Part shown: one piece after another, positions 1-6,625 of the stretch | Numbering within the stretch: the first letter of the stretch is position 1 | Layout of the letters: the number at the start of each line of letters is the position of its first letter | Source of the DNA: Lachnospiraceae bacterium | Lineage (GTDB): Bacteria > Bacillota_A > Clostridia > Lachnospirales > Lachnospiraceae | DNA length: 9,598 nt | Direction of reading: 5' to 3' | Assembly (NCBI GenBank): GCA_017553665.1 | Contig: JAFZKM010000175.1 | Location: 1 to 9,598 of the forward strand | Made by a program: the position numbers and the translations under genes | The notes under the pieces: generated by a model | Told to the model about the DNA's origin: nothing | Database searches by the model: none | The model's input: the letters and a program-made list of their open reading frames with translations, nothing else

Positions 1-1
1 G

Positions 2-739
2 AGCTTTGCGGAGACCGTAAAGGGCAATACCTACGTGGGACGCGGAATTGTCGCGGGTCTGTCCGCGGACGGCAAAAAGGCCGTAACTGCGTACTTTATC
101 ATGGGGCGCAGCACGAACAGCAGAAACAGGGTTTTTGACGAGACGGAGGACGGCATCATCATTCATGCCTTCGATCAGGCCAAGCTTGAGGATCCGAGCC
201 TCGTGATCTATTCACCCGTGCGCTGCATCGGAGACAACATGATCGTAACCAACGGAGACCAGACAGACACGGTCTATGACTTCATGGAAGCTTATTACGG
301 CAATGCGGCGGCGGATCCGTCAATGGAAGCTTTCTTGTTTGAAGCAGCCTTGAACACCAGATGCTTCGAGCCCGACGCGCCCAATTTCACGCCCAGGATC
401 AGCGCGGTGCTGAACTTCGGCAAGGAGGGCTTTGCCTACAAGATGAACATCTTAAAGAGCGCGGATCCCGAGGGCAGCGCATGCAGCCGCTACACATATT
501 CGTACGCGCCTCTTGCGGGTCTCGGACATTTCATTCACACCTACAATCATGACGGCAATCCGATCCCTACCTTTACGGGCGAACCCGAGAGAGTAGCGGT
601 CCCGAACGATATCGACGAGTTCACGAACGAAATCTGGAACTCGCTCGACGCCGACAATAAGGTTTCGCTCTATGTATGCGCCCGCGACCTCGCGACAGGC
701 GCGAAGGAGACCAGGATCATCAACAAGAACCGAGCTTAA
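2..739 (+). CDS. purO: IMP cyclohydrolase, PurO type (5' end outside window)
   Basis: This enzyme closes the ring of FAICAR to give IMP, the last step of de novo purine synthesis, in the cytoplasm. The reading frame is open from base 2 with no stop, so the gene starts to the left of the window. The visible 245 residues are near the usual length of the bacterial members of this family (about 235-240), so probably only a few residues are missing. An internal GTG at 35 is not the start, because the family motif begins before it (KGNTYVGRGIVAGLS). The segment FIMGRSTNSRNRVF is typical of the IMP cyclohydrolase family related to archaeal PurO, which has an Ntn-hydrolase fold unlike the cyclohydrolase half of PurH. 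The next gene, 43 bases downstream, makes the substrate of this enzyme, which supports the call. I am sure of the family; the symbol follows the archaeal name. Confidence 0.88.
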   Translation, partial: SFAETVKGNTYVGRGIVAGLSADGKKAVTAYFIMGRSTNSRNRVFDETEDGIIIHAFDQAKLEDPSLVIYSPVRCIGDNMIVTNGDQTDTVYDFMEAYYGNAAADPSMEAFLFEAALNTRCFEPDAPNFTPRISAVLNFGKEGFAYKMNILKSADPEGSACSRYTYSYAPLAGLGHFIHTYNHDGNPIPTFTGEPERVAVPNDIDEFTNEIWNSLDADNKVSLYVCARDLATGAKETRIINKNRA

Positions 740-782
740 TGCGCAGCTCACGAATAAAGGGAAGAAAAGAGAGGATAGAAAG

Positions 783-1967
783 ATGACTGAATTTGAACTT
801 AAATACGGATGCAACCCCAACCAGAAGCCCGCTAAGATCTACATGAAGAACGGCGGTGAACTTCCGATAAAGATCCTTAACGGACGCCCCGGCTATATCA
901 ATTTCCTTGACGCTTTCAATTCATGGCAGCTCGTAAAGGAACTCAAGGAAGCGCTCGGCCTGCCCGCGGTCACCTCGTTCAAGCATGTAAGCCCCACTTC
1001 CGCTGCGGTGGGAACTCCTATGTCGGATAAGCTTAAAAAAGCATGTTTTGTCGACGATATCGAAGGCCTTGAGAGCTCACCCCTTGCGCTCGCGTACGCG
1101 AGAGCCAGAGGAACCGACAGAATGTGCTCGTTCGGCGACTGGGTGGCTCTTTCGGATGTCTGCGACGCATTGACCGCGACTCTTATCAAGCGCGAGGTTT
1201 CGGACGGCATCATCGCACCCGGATACACTCCCGAGGCGCTCGAGATCTTAAAGAGCAAGAGAAACGGCAATTACAATATCGTTGAGATCGATCCCGCCTA
1301 TGTGCCCGAAGAGGTTGAGACAAAGCAGGTTTACGGCATCACCTTCGAGCAGGGCCGCAACAACTTTAAGATCGACCGCGCGCTGCTCTCGAATATCGTT
1401 ACGGAGAACAAAAACCTTCCCGAGGAGGCAGTCCGCGACCTGATCATTTCGCTCATCACGCTTAAATACACGCAGTCCAATTCGGTATGCTTCGCGACCG
1501 ACGGACAGGCTATCGGCGTGGGCGCGGGCCAGCAGTCAAGAATCCACTGCACCAGACTTGCGGGCGGCAAGGCCGACACCTGGTTCCTGCGTCAGAGCGA
1601 CAAGGTTCTTAACCTTCCTTTCAGGGACGATATCAAGCGCCCCGACCGCGACAATGTCATTGACGGCTACATCAACCACAACGAAGAGGATGTATGTGCT
1701 GACGGCAACTGGCAGAAATATTTCTCGGTACGTCCCGAGCCCTTTACAGTTGAGGAGCAGACGGAGTATCTTAAGACAGTAGGGAATGTTTCGCTCGGCA
1801 GCGACGCGTTCTTCCCCTTCAGCGACAATATCGAGAGGGCATTTAAGAGCGGCGTGAAATACATTGCCCAGCCCGGCGGCTCCGTACGCGACGACGCTGT
1901 CATTGACTGCTGCAACAAATACGGCATGGTGATGGCGTTTACCGGAATGAGGTTGTTCCATCACTAA
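783..1967 (+). CDS. purH: AICAR formyltransferase, stand-alone (PurH C-terminal half)
   Basis: This 394-residue enzyme transfers a formyl group from 10-formyl-tetrahydrofolate to AICAR to give FAICAR, the step before IMP. It has only the formyltransferase part of PurH; the N-terminal MGS-like cyclohydrolase domain is absent, and that job falls to the upstream gene. Family landmarks are SFKHVSPTSAAVG at about 65-77, with the Lys67-His68 pair that corresponds to the catalytic Lys-His of ATIC, then GQAIGVGAGQQSR (241-253), and DAFFPFSDNIERA followed by IAQPGGSVRDD near 341-371. The frame is open upstream to an ATG at 672, but that would overlap the previous gene. The ATG at 783 follows a purine-rich site (AGAGGATAG) and starts directly at the conserved FELKYGCNPNQKP segment. 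It is probably co-transcribed with the cyclohydrolase. I am very confident. Confidence 0.95.
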   Translation: MTEFELKYGCNPNQKPAKIYMKNGGELPIKILNGRPGYINFLDAFNSWQLVKELKEALGLPAVTSFKHVSPTSAAVGTPMSDKLKKACFVDDIEGLESSPLALAYARARGTDRMCSFGDWVALSDVCDALTATLIKREVSDGIIAPGYTPEALEILKSKRNGNYNIVEIDPAYVPEEVETKQVYGITFEQGRNNFKIDRALLSNIVTENKNLPEEAVRDLIISLITLKYTQSNSVCFATDGQAIGVGAGQQSRIHCTRLAGGKADTWFLRQSDKVLNLPFRDDIKRPDRDNVIDGYINHNEEDVCADGNWQKYFSVRPEPFTVEEQTEYLKTVGNVSLGSDAFFPFSDNIERAFKSGVKYIAQPGGSVRDDAVIDCCNKYGMVMAFTGMRLFHH

Positions 1968-1968
1968 C

Positions 1969-2103
1969 AGGTTGCACTTTGTATTATAAAGTGCAACCTC
2001 GGAACCGTTTTGAAAAAGTGAAAATGTTCAATTCACTTTTTCAGGTTCCGAGGCAGTGCGAAGCGCTGCCTGTGGTCACGCCGAAGTGTTGTTGAGGCGT
2101 GAC
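1969..2103. repeat. Array of four consecutive stem-loops
   Basis: Four inverted repeats fill almost the whole gap between two genes. Hairpin 1 has perfect 12-bp arms (1969-1980 and 1988-1999, loop of 7). Hairpin 2 has a 10-bp outer stem (1997-2006 with 2044-2053), an uneven internal loop (2007-2011 against 2043), and an 11-bp inner stem (2012-2022 with 2032-2042) with an A-rich left arm and a T-rich right arm. Hairpin 3 pairs 2051-2059 with 2063-2071 (one G-T pair) around a GAA loop, containing the very stable GCGAAGC motif. Hairpin 4 pairs 2075-2082 with 2096-2103. Neighbouring stems share three bases: CCT 1997-1999 lies in hairpins 1 and 2, AGG 2051-2053 in 2 and 3. It could be a dispersed intergenic element of the REP or MITE kind, a compound transcription end, or a structured leader of the PHP gene. 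The structure is directly visible; its role is unknown. Confidence 0.85.
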
Positions 2104-2127
2104 TACCTTAAGAGAGAAGGACAGGAA

Positions 2128-2913
2128 ATGAAACAGTACAAGTACGAGATCCACATGCACACCTGCGAGTCGAGCGCCTGCGGCAGGACTCACGGGCGGG
2201 ACTACATCAGGCCCCTGATCGAGAAGGGCTATGACGGAGTGATCATCACCGATCATTTCTTCCGCGGCAATACCGCGCCTTCGAGGGACCTGCCCTGGCC
2301 CGATTACATTGACGCGTATTGCAGGGGCTATGAGGAAGCGAAGGACGAGGCCGACAAACTCGGCTTTAAGGTCTTCTTCGGCTGGGAGGAATGCTTCAGA
2401 CCCGATGAATATCTGGTGTACGGCCTCGACAAGGATTGGCTGAAGGCCCATCCCGAGATGCTTACATGGGATCATAAAGAGTATTACGAGCACATCCGCG
2501 AGGCGGGAGGCTGCGTAGTCGGTGCCCATCCCTTCAGGGAGAGGGGATATGTAACGCAGGTGAATCTCCATCCTTTCCAGTGCGACGCGATGGAGGTCTG
2601 CAACTTCGGCAATCCGCCCTATCAGGACATCCTTGCCTACAATTTCTGCAAGGACCGCGGCATTCTCATGACCTCGGGCTCGGACATGCATGATGTGAAG
2701 ATGCTTGAAGACACGCCCTGCGGCATGCTCTTTGACGAGCCTTTAAATTCCATAGACGACTTTGTAAAATGCATCCTTTCGGGAAAGGGCTTTACGCCCA
2801 TGATACCCGATGACCGCAGGGAGATGACGCCCGAGACGGCAAATACCCTGCCGATGTATCTCTATGATGAGAACAATGTAGGGAAGAGCGTGGAAATGAA
2901 GGACCTCTTTTAG
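2128..2913 (+). CDS. PHP-domain metallohydrolase
   Basis: This 261-residue cytoplasmic protein has the metal-binding pattern of the PHP (polymerase and histidinol phosphatase) superfamily: His9-x-His11 in IHMHTC, Asp42-His43 in ITDHFF, Glu87 or Glu88 in GWEEC, His134 in GAHPF, and Asp186-x-His188 in SGSDMHD. Such proteins form a distorted TIM barrel with two or three metal ions and split phosphoesters; known members include histidinol phosphatases and small exonucleases. The substrate cannot be told from sequence. The frame is open back to 2056, but that part lies inside the hairpin array. The ATG at 2128, after AGAGAAGGACAGG, starts right at the first strand of the fold, so I chose it. The gene stands alone, between the hairpin array and a terminator. 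The superfamily is certain, the exact function is not. Histidinol phosphatase is unlikely, as no his gene is near. Confidence 0.9.
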   Translation: MKQYKYEIHMHTCESSACGRTHGRDYIRPLIEKGYDGVIITDHFFRGNTAPSRDLPWPDYIDAYCRGYEEAKDEADKLGFKVFFGWEECFRPDEYLVYGLDKDWLKAHPEMLTWDHKEYYEHIREAGGCVVGAHPFRERGYVTQVNLHPFQCDAMEVCNFGNPPYQDILAYNFCKDRGILMTSGSDMHDVKMLEDTPCGMLFDEPLNSIDDFVKCILSGKGFTPMIPDDRREMTPETANTLPMYLYDENNVGKSVEMKDLF

Positions 2914-2925
2914 AGGTCCTTTTTT
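2899..2925 (+). terminator. Intrinsic terminator overlapping the PHP gene stop codon
   Basis: The arms AAGGACCTC (2899-2907) and GAGGTCCTT (2913-2921) pair perfectly over 9 bp, or 10 with the flanking T-A, and are followed by more T to 2925. The stop codon TAG (2911-2913) lies in the loop and the first base of the right arm, so the left arm codes for the last residues of the protein. Confidence 0.9.
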
Positions 2926-2948
2926 AATGCACATTTGCGTATCACGGC

Positions 2949-2977
2949 TTGATTGTCTGCGCTTTTCCTGATAAAAT
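2949..2977 (+). promoter_or_regulatory. Predicted sigma-A promoter for the 3060-5240 cluster
   Basis: TTGATT (2949-2954) and TAAAAT (2972-2977) are separated by 17 bases, matching the -35 and -10 consensus at four and five of six positions. It lies after the terminator of the previous gene and about 80 bases before the next start. An alternative pair is TTGTCT (2953-2958) with TTATAC (2977-2982), spacing 18. This is a prediction by eye. Confidence 0.5.
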
Positions 2978-3059
2978 TATACAGTAATGCATATGTGGGC
3001 AAAAGACTTGAGAAAAGCAAAAGTACGAGCACAGATAAGACGATCGGAACGGAGGAAAA

Positions 3060-3500
3060 ATGAAGTCGGGAAAAGACAAAGACATGAAGATCCTGGAAGA
3101 ACTCCGGAAAACGATGGCCCCGGAGGAGGATGAGGACGTAAAGACCTATACTTTCCGCCAGTACACGGTTGACGGGCGAAAGTACTCCACTCTTGCCGAC
3201 CTGAAGACGCATAATCTGAAGATAGTATCACCGGAGGAGACGGCGATCATGGGGTTTGCCAAGATGCTGACGGAATCTTCGGATCAGAAGACGCGCGAGT
3301 TTGTCCGCACGGTAAAGAACATAACCGCGCTTCATCTGGCGGGCGGAGACGAGCTTAAGGACGCGCCGATCTATCAGATAACCAAGGAATGCTGTGACAA
3401 AACGCTGTCCACGCGTCCGAAGAGCGTGGAGCGCGATCTGCTGCTGATCACGGCCATCGAAAAGATAAAGAGCACGTACAGGGCGCTCGTTTCGGAATGA
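3060..3500 (+). CDS. Hypothetical protein, 146 aa, family not recognised
   Basis: I do not recognise this family. The protein is cytoplasmic: it has no signal peptide or membrane segment. The N-terminal 27 residues are highly charged, with an acidic run (EEDED). Then comes a short stretch likely to be beta strands (VKTYTFRQYTVDGRKYSTL), followed by a mostly helical part to the end that includes a Cys-Cys pair in TKECCDK at about 116-122. The ATG at 3060 follows GGAGG (3051-3055) with a short spacing of 4 bases; a second ATG at 3084 has no good ribosome site, so I prefer 3060. The gene is 24 bases ahead of the acetyltransferase gene and looks like the first gene of a three-gene operon. Codon use looks like that of its neighbours. 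It is very likely a real gene, given its promoter, ribosome site and tight spacing. Confidence 0.8.
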   Translation: MKSGKDKDMKILEELRKTMAPEEDEDVKTYTFRQYTVDGRKYSTLADLKTHNLKIVSPEETAIMGFAKMLTESSDQKTREFVRTVKNITALHLAGGDELKDAPIYQITKECCDKTLSTRPKSVERDLLLITAIEKIKSTYRALVSE

Positions 3501-3524
3501 TTTTTTATTGACAGAGGTGGGTTT

Positions 3525-4700
3525 ATGGAAGTTCGTAAGTTAGTCGGAGAAGAGAGATACGAAGCGTATCTGACGGCAGTGTACTGTTTCCACATGAGAG
3601 TGGAGGATACGGAAGCCGAGAAGGAAAAGTGCATCGCGGATACTGTCGAGGACTGGGGAGCCTTCGATGATGACGGAACGCTGATGTGCAGGATAATCAA
3701 CAACAGATATAATTTCTACCTGGACGGAAAGACGGTCATCGCGGGCGGTATCGGAGGTGTCGCGACTCTTCCCGAGTACCGCAGCACCGGCGGAGTAAAG
3801 GCCATTTTCAAAGAGCTCTTAAAGGGCGCGTACGCGAACGGGGAAGTGATCTCAACGCTGTATCCGTTCAAGCATGAGTTCTACAGAAAGCAGGGCTATG
3901 AGGTTCTGACGCCCTGGAACGAATATAACCTGAAGCCCGGACATCTGAGCAGATACCGCTTTGACGGAGAGGTATACAGATGGAAGCAGGGTGAGCCGGT
4001 CACCGACTTTATGACCGTATATGAGAGCTTTGCTCCGAAGTTCAATCTTTCGCACGCACGCAGCGAAAAGGAGATGCAGGAGCGCCTGAAGGTTGACAAA
4101 CTCTACATTGACAGGAAGTTTGCGTATGTAATGAAGCGGGAAGGAAAGCCCGTTGCATATATTATCTTTACCGATATAAGGCACGATCCGGCGGCTATAC
4201 TTCAGGTCAATGAGTGCGCATGGACCTGCCGTGACGGCTTTTACGCGATCCTCGGTTTCCTTGCGAGATTTGAGGCCGATTACGGCTCGATCGAGATCAG
4301 GCTCCCGAAGGGCATTGACCTGCTCAGGATCGTTGAATCGCCGGCCGCTTATGACATAGGGAAGGCTCCGAGCCAGTGCTTTATGATCAGGGTGATCAAC
4401 GCTGAGAAGTTGCTGGAGACGATCCGTAAGCCCGCGGACTGTGATCTTACGATCAAAGTGGCGGATGAGCTGATCGAAGAGAACAACGCTGTATTCAGAG
4501 TGACGAAGGACAGCGTGACGCGCGTTGACGCGGACAGCGCGGACCTCGAGCTCAACGAAAGAACGCTCGGACAACTGGCCGTAGGCTGCCTGACGTTCGA
4601 GGAAGCGATGCTTCGAAAGGACGTTGCGGTCAACGCGAACGAAGATATGATCAGACGGCTCTTTGTCGACAAGAACATTTTTGTGAGCGAACAGTTCTGA
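3525..4700 (+). CDS. Eis-like GNAT N-acetyltransferase
   Basis: This 391-residue protein looks like the Eis family of GNAT acetyltransferases, which move acetyl from acetyl-CoA to amines and consist of two GNAT folds plus a C-terminal sterol-carrier-like domain. The acetyl-CoA loop is seen in GGIGGVATLPEYRSTGGVKA (74-93), with R-S-T-G-G at 86-90. The segment LYPFKHEFYRKQGYE (112-126) carries a Tyr at 120 in the place of the usual general acid. Residues of about 130-285 would be the second GNAT fold and 285-391 the carrier-like domain. The protein ends in Phe; in mycobacterial Eis the free carboxylate of the C-terminal Phe is part of the active site, so this may be conserved. The total length fits the family (about 400). 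The start at 3525 follows AGAGGTGGG. The substrate is unknown: Eis enzymes acetylate aminoglycosides or protein lysines, but resistance cannot be claimed from sequence alone. Confidence 0.85.
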   Translation: MEVRKLVGEERYEAYLTAVYCFHMRVEDTEAEKEKCIADTVEDWGAFDDDGTLMCRIINNRYNFYLDGKTVIAGGIGGVATLPEYRSTGGVKAIFKELLKGAYANGEVISTLYPFKHEFYRKQGYEVLTPWNEYNLKPGHLSRYRFDGEVYRWKQGEPVTDFMTVYESFAPKFNLSHARSEKEMQERLKVDKLYIDRKFAYVMKREGKPVAYIIFTDIRHDPAAILQVNECAWTCRDGFYAILGFLARFEADYGSIEIRLPKGIDLLRIVESPAAYDIGKAPSQCFMIRVINAEKLLETIRKPADCDLTIKVADELIEENNAVFRVTKDSVTRVDADSADLELNERTLGQLAVGCLTFEEAMLRKDVAVNANEDMIRRLFVDKNIFVSEQF

Positions 4701-4724
4701 TAAAAACACGGAGGAGAAAAAGAC

Positions 4725-5240
4725 ATGGCTAAGATGACATCGGCTTACGCGAATAAGGTTTTAAGAAAGCTCAACGAGGACAAGGAATTCTGGCGTTCGA
4801 AGGAGCAGGAAGGGCATACCTACGTGGCTGCGCTCGACGAGGAGCCCGTGATCCCAGATTATGACTATGCTCAGGTAGCAAAGAATATTGAGGAGATTGA
4901 CGAGCAGATCGTGAAGATCAAGCACGCTCTCAATGTCACGAACTGCACCAACGAGGTTACGGTAGGCGGCAGGCAGATGACTGTTGACACCATCCTCGTG
5001 AAAATGGCGCAGCTTAACCGCCGCAAGGCTGTTCTGGACGAAATGCGCAAACAGCAGCCCAAGACGAGAATGAATTCCGGCCTGTATTCCACCAGGAAAA
5101 CGGCGCCCGAATACCGCTACATCAATTATGACCTCGAACTTATCAAAAAAGAGTACGAGCGCATCGATTCCGAAGTGTCGGAGATGCAGATCGCGCTCGA
5201 CAAGTACAATCAGACAGTTGAGTTCGAAGTGGAACTCTGA
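4725..5240 (+). CDS. Coiled-coil protein resembling DIP1984/DUF6847 family
   Basis: This 171-residue soluble protein is mostly helical. Residues of about 50-67 (VAKNIEEIDEQIVKIKHA) and 136-162 (LIKKEYERIDSEVSEMQIAL and on) have the heptad-like pattern of two coiled-coil helices. Between them is a polar segment, NVTNCTNEV, followed by GGRQMTVDTILVKMAQLNRR. This order, a helix, an N-x-T-N type segment, a G-R-x-(L/M)-T motif, a helix, then a last long helix ending in a short acidic tail, is what I remember of the DIP1984 family (DUF6847), whose function is unknown. The match is from memory and only moderate. ATG 4725 follows GGAGGA with good spacing, 24 bases after the acetyltransferase stop, so it is probably the third gene of the same operon. 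No catalytic motif is visible; a structural or partner-binding role is possible but unproven. Confidence 0.8.
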   Translation: MAKMTSAYANKVLRKLNEDKEFWRSKEQEGHTYVAALDEEPVIPDYDYAQVAKNIEEIDEQIVKIKHALNVTNCTNEVTVGGRQMTVDTILVKMAQLNRRKAVLDEMRKQQPKTRMNSGLYSTRKTAPEYRYINYDLELIKKEYERIDSEVSEMQIALDKYNQTVEFEVEL

Positions 5241-5524
5241 TAAGCCAGATTTTCCGTGCAGCAGGGCCCTTATGGATTTTTATCCGGATACGTATTGGCG
5301 TACGTGATCGTTTATGGTTGCGGTTCCATGGTTATGCCGTTATTTATTTAAGCGTTAATGTTGATTGTTCGAAACCATCTGATCGCATTTCGATGCAAAA
5401 ATCCTGTCTGCAGAAAACTTTCCGCCTTCGGGCGGACCGGGCGTGGAAGTACGGTTATACACGCCCTTTTCCAGCGCTGATCGCGGCCGGGATGTTACTA
5501 TAAAAGCGGAGGAGGCTTACAACT
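5241..5524. other. 284-base gene-free region with several small hairpins
   Basis: No convincing gene lies here; the short open frames lack ribosome sites and overlap the next gene. The first part holds the palindrome TATCCGGATA (5281-5290), and the stretch of about 5305-5400 looks more AT-rich than its surroundings. Two UUCG-loop hairpins are visible: GCAT-TTCG-ATGC (5385-5396) and the stronger TCCGCC-TTCG-GGCGGA (5421-5436), followed by a terminator-like hairpin. The region probably carries the transcription end of the upstream genes and the start of the downstream pair. A structured leader RNA is possible, but I recognise no known riboswitch. A possible -10 (TATAAA, 5499-5504) has no -35. 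Confidence 0.5.
5439..5470 (+). terminator. Terminator-like hairpin before the metallophosphoesterase gene
   Basis: GGGCGTG (5439-5445) and CACGCCC (5460-5466) pair perfectly over 7 bp with a 14-base loop, followed by TTTT (5467-5470). The T run is short and the loop is large, so it may be weak or conditional. It lies directly after the UUCG hairpin at 5421-5436 and 199 bases after the stop of the upstream gene, so it could also be part of a leader of the downstream gene. Confidence 0.5.
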
Positions 5525-6625
5525 ATGCTCAAAAGAATTGTCTCAATGGCGGTCATCTGCGCGCTCGCCGTTTCGCTGCTCGCGGGCTGCGCGAAAAAGA
5601 CCGTTTCATACAGGAATCATCTCGGTGATTACGTGAAGACCATGGATTATCACGACGGCTTCACGATCCTTCAGCTCACGGACATCCACTGGCACGGCGG
5701 CACACAGGTAGGCGACGAGGATTACGGAAGCGAGCGGTACCTGCGCAAGGTGATCAACGAGGCGGTCGCCCATGCCGGCAAGATAGACCTGATCGAGGTG
5801 ACCGGCGATACCTTTATGCTCACGAATAAAACGGCCGTAAAAAGCTTTATCGATTTCATGACAAGAACGGAGATACCCTACGCGATCATCTGGGGCAATC
5901 ACGACCGTCAGTCCACATACAATCCCAACTGGCTCTCAAAGCAGTTTCTCAAAGCGCCGTATTCCCTTTATACCGAGATAGACAACGACGATGTGCATGA
6001 GCGCAGCAATTATGTCATCAATCTTCTGAACCTCGACGGCAGCGCGGCCTGGCAGATAACCAATCTGGACAGCGGCGCGAGCTACCGCGACGGCGCGGCG
6101 GATTTCGATCTTACATACGATTATCTGCGCGACGACCAGTTCGAGTGGATGACGGCGGAGCATGACGCGGTGGGAAAAGATGTACCGGTCATCTGTTATT
6201 ATCATATCGCGCAGGCGGATTACGATCTCGCGTGGGACGCGATCTCGGCCGGGGCTGCGGGATACAAGTCAAAATTCTTCAATATCGAGGGCTTCGCTCC
6301 TTCAAAATATTGTCGAGCCACAGAGGACATCTGTCTTAAGAACAATGTGAAGGCTGTCTTCATAGGACACGATCACGCCGACGACTGGACCTTTACCACT
6401 CCTTCGGGCGTGACCTTCGGAATGGGCGTTAAGAGCGGAAAGGAGCTCTACTACGCCAATATCGCTCCGGGCCTTGACTATTCCGGTGTTGATTACAGTG
6501 AGGAGTTCGCGCTTATCGGCGCTTCGCTCGTTACTCTTAAGAATGCCTCGGGAGATTTCGGCATCGAGCATCTTTATCTTAATGAAAGGGACGAAGGCGA
6601 TTTCGTTAAGTGGGTGGAATACTGA
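5525..6625 (+). CDS. Calcineurin-like metallophosphoesterase, lipoprotein
   Basis: This 366-residue protein is predicted to be an exported lipoprotein. A short charged start (MLKR) is followed by a hydrophobic stretch and the lipobox LLAGC, so Cys22 would be lipidated and the enzyme anchored on the outer face of the membrane. The metallophosphoesterase motifs come in the expected order: Asp53-x-His55 (LTDIHW), Gly94-Asp95 (VTGDT), Gly-Asn-His-Asp 124-127 (WGNHD), His227 (CYYHIA) and Gly-His-Asp-His 281-284. All two-metal-site ligands appear to be present, so it is probably active on a phosphoester, but the substrate cannot be read from sequence. The start follows GGAGGAGG (5508-5515), a very strong ribosome site. 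Its stop codon overlaps the start of the next gene, a membrane protein, which suggests coupled translation and a shared task at the membrane. Confidence 0.93.
   Translation: MLKRIVSMAVICALAVSLLAGCAKKTVSYRNHLGDYVKTMDYHDGFTILQLTDIHWHGGTQVGDEDYGSERYLRKVINEAVAHAGKIDLIEVTGDTFMLTNKTAVKSFIDFMTRTEIPYAIIWGNHDRQSTYNPNWLSKQFLKAPYSLYTEIDNDDVHERSNYVINLLNLDGSAAWQITNLDSGASYRDGAADFDLTYDYLRDDQFEWMTAEHDAVGKDVPVICYYHIAQADYDLAWDAISAGAAGYKSKFFNIEGFAPSKYCRATEDICLKNNVKAVFIGHDHADDWTFTTPSGVTFGMGVKSGKELYYANIAPGLDYSGVDYSEEFALIGASLVTLKNASGDFGIEHLYLNERDEGDFVKWVEY

Noticed and set aside
1969..1999. Hairpin 1 as a simple intrinsic terminator of the formyltransferase gene
   Set aside because: The perfect 12-bp stem is not followed by a T run (next bases CGGAACC), so a classical terminator is not supported by it alone; kept as part of the array.
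2041..2691. Minus-strand open frame (216 codons) opposite the PHP gene
   Set aside because: Antisense shadow; all metal ligands of the PHP fold are on the + strand.
2987..3135. Short open frame starting MHMWAKDLRKAK, overlapping the 146-aa gene
   Set aside because: No ribosome site before the ATG, very basic composition, and a different frame from a better supported gene.
3852..4709. Long minus-strand open frame (285 codons) opposite the acetyltransferase gene
   Set aside because: Shadow of the coding strand; the + strand protein has clear GNAT motifs and a ribosome site, while the minus frame has none.
5241..5524. Possible known riboswitch in the gap
   Set aside because: I looked for the conserved cores of c-di-GMP, TPP and purine riboswitches and saw none.
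5318..5628. Two short + strand open frames (61 codons each) before and into the metallophosphoesterase gene
   Set aside because: No ribosome site, no familiar protein features, and they overlap hairpins and the start of a certain gene in another frame.
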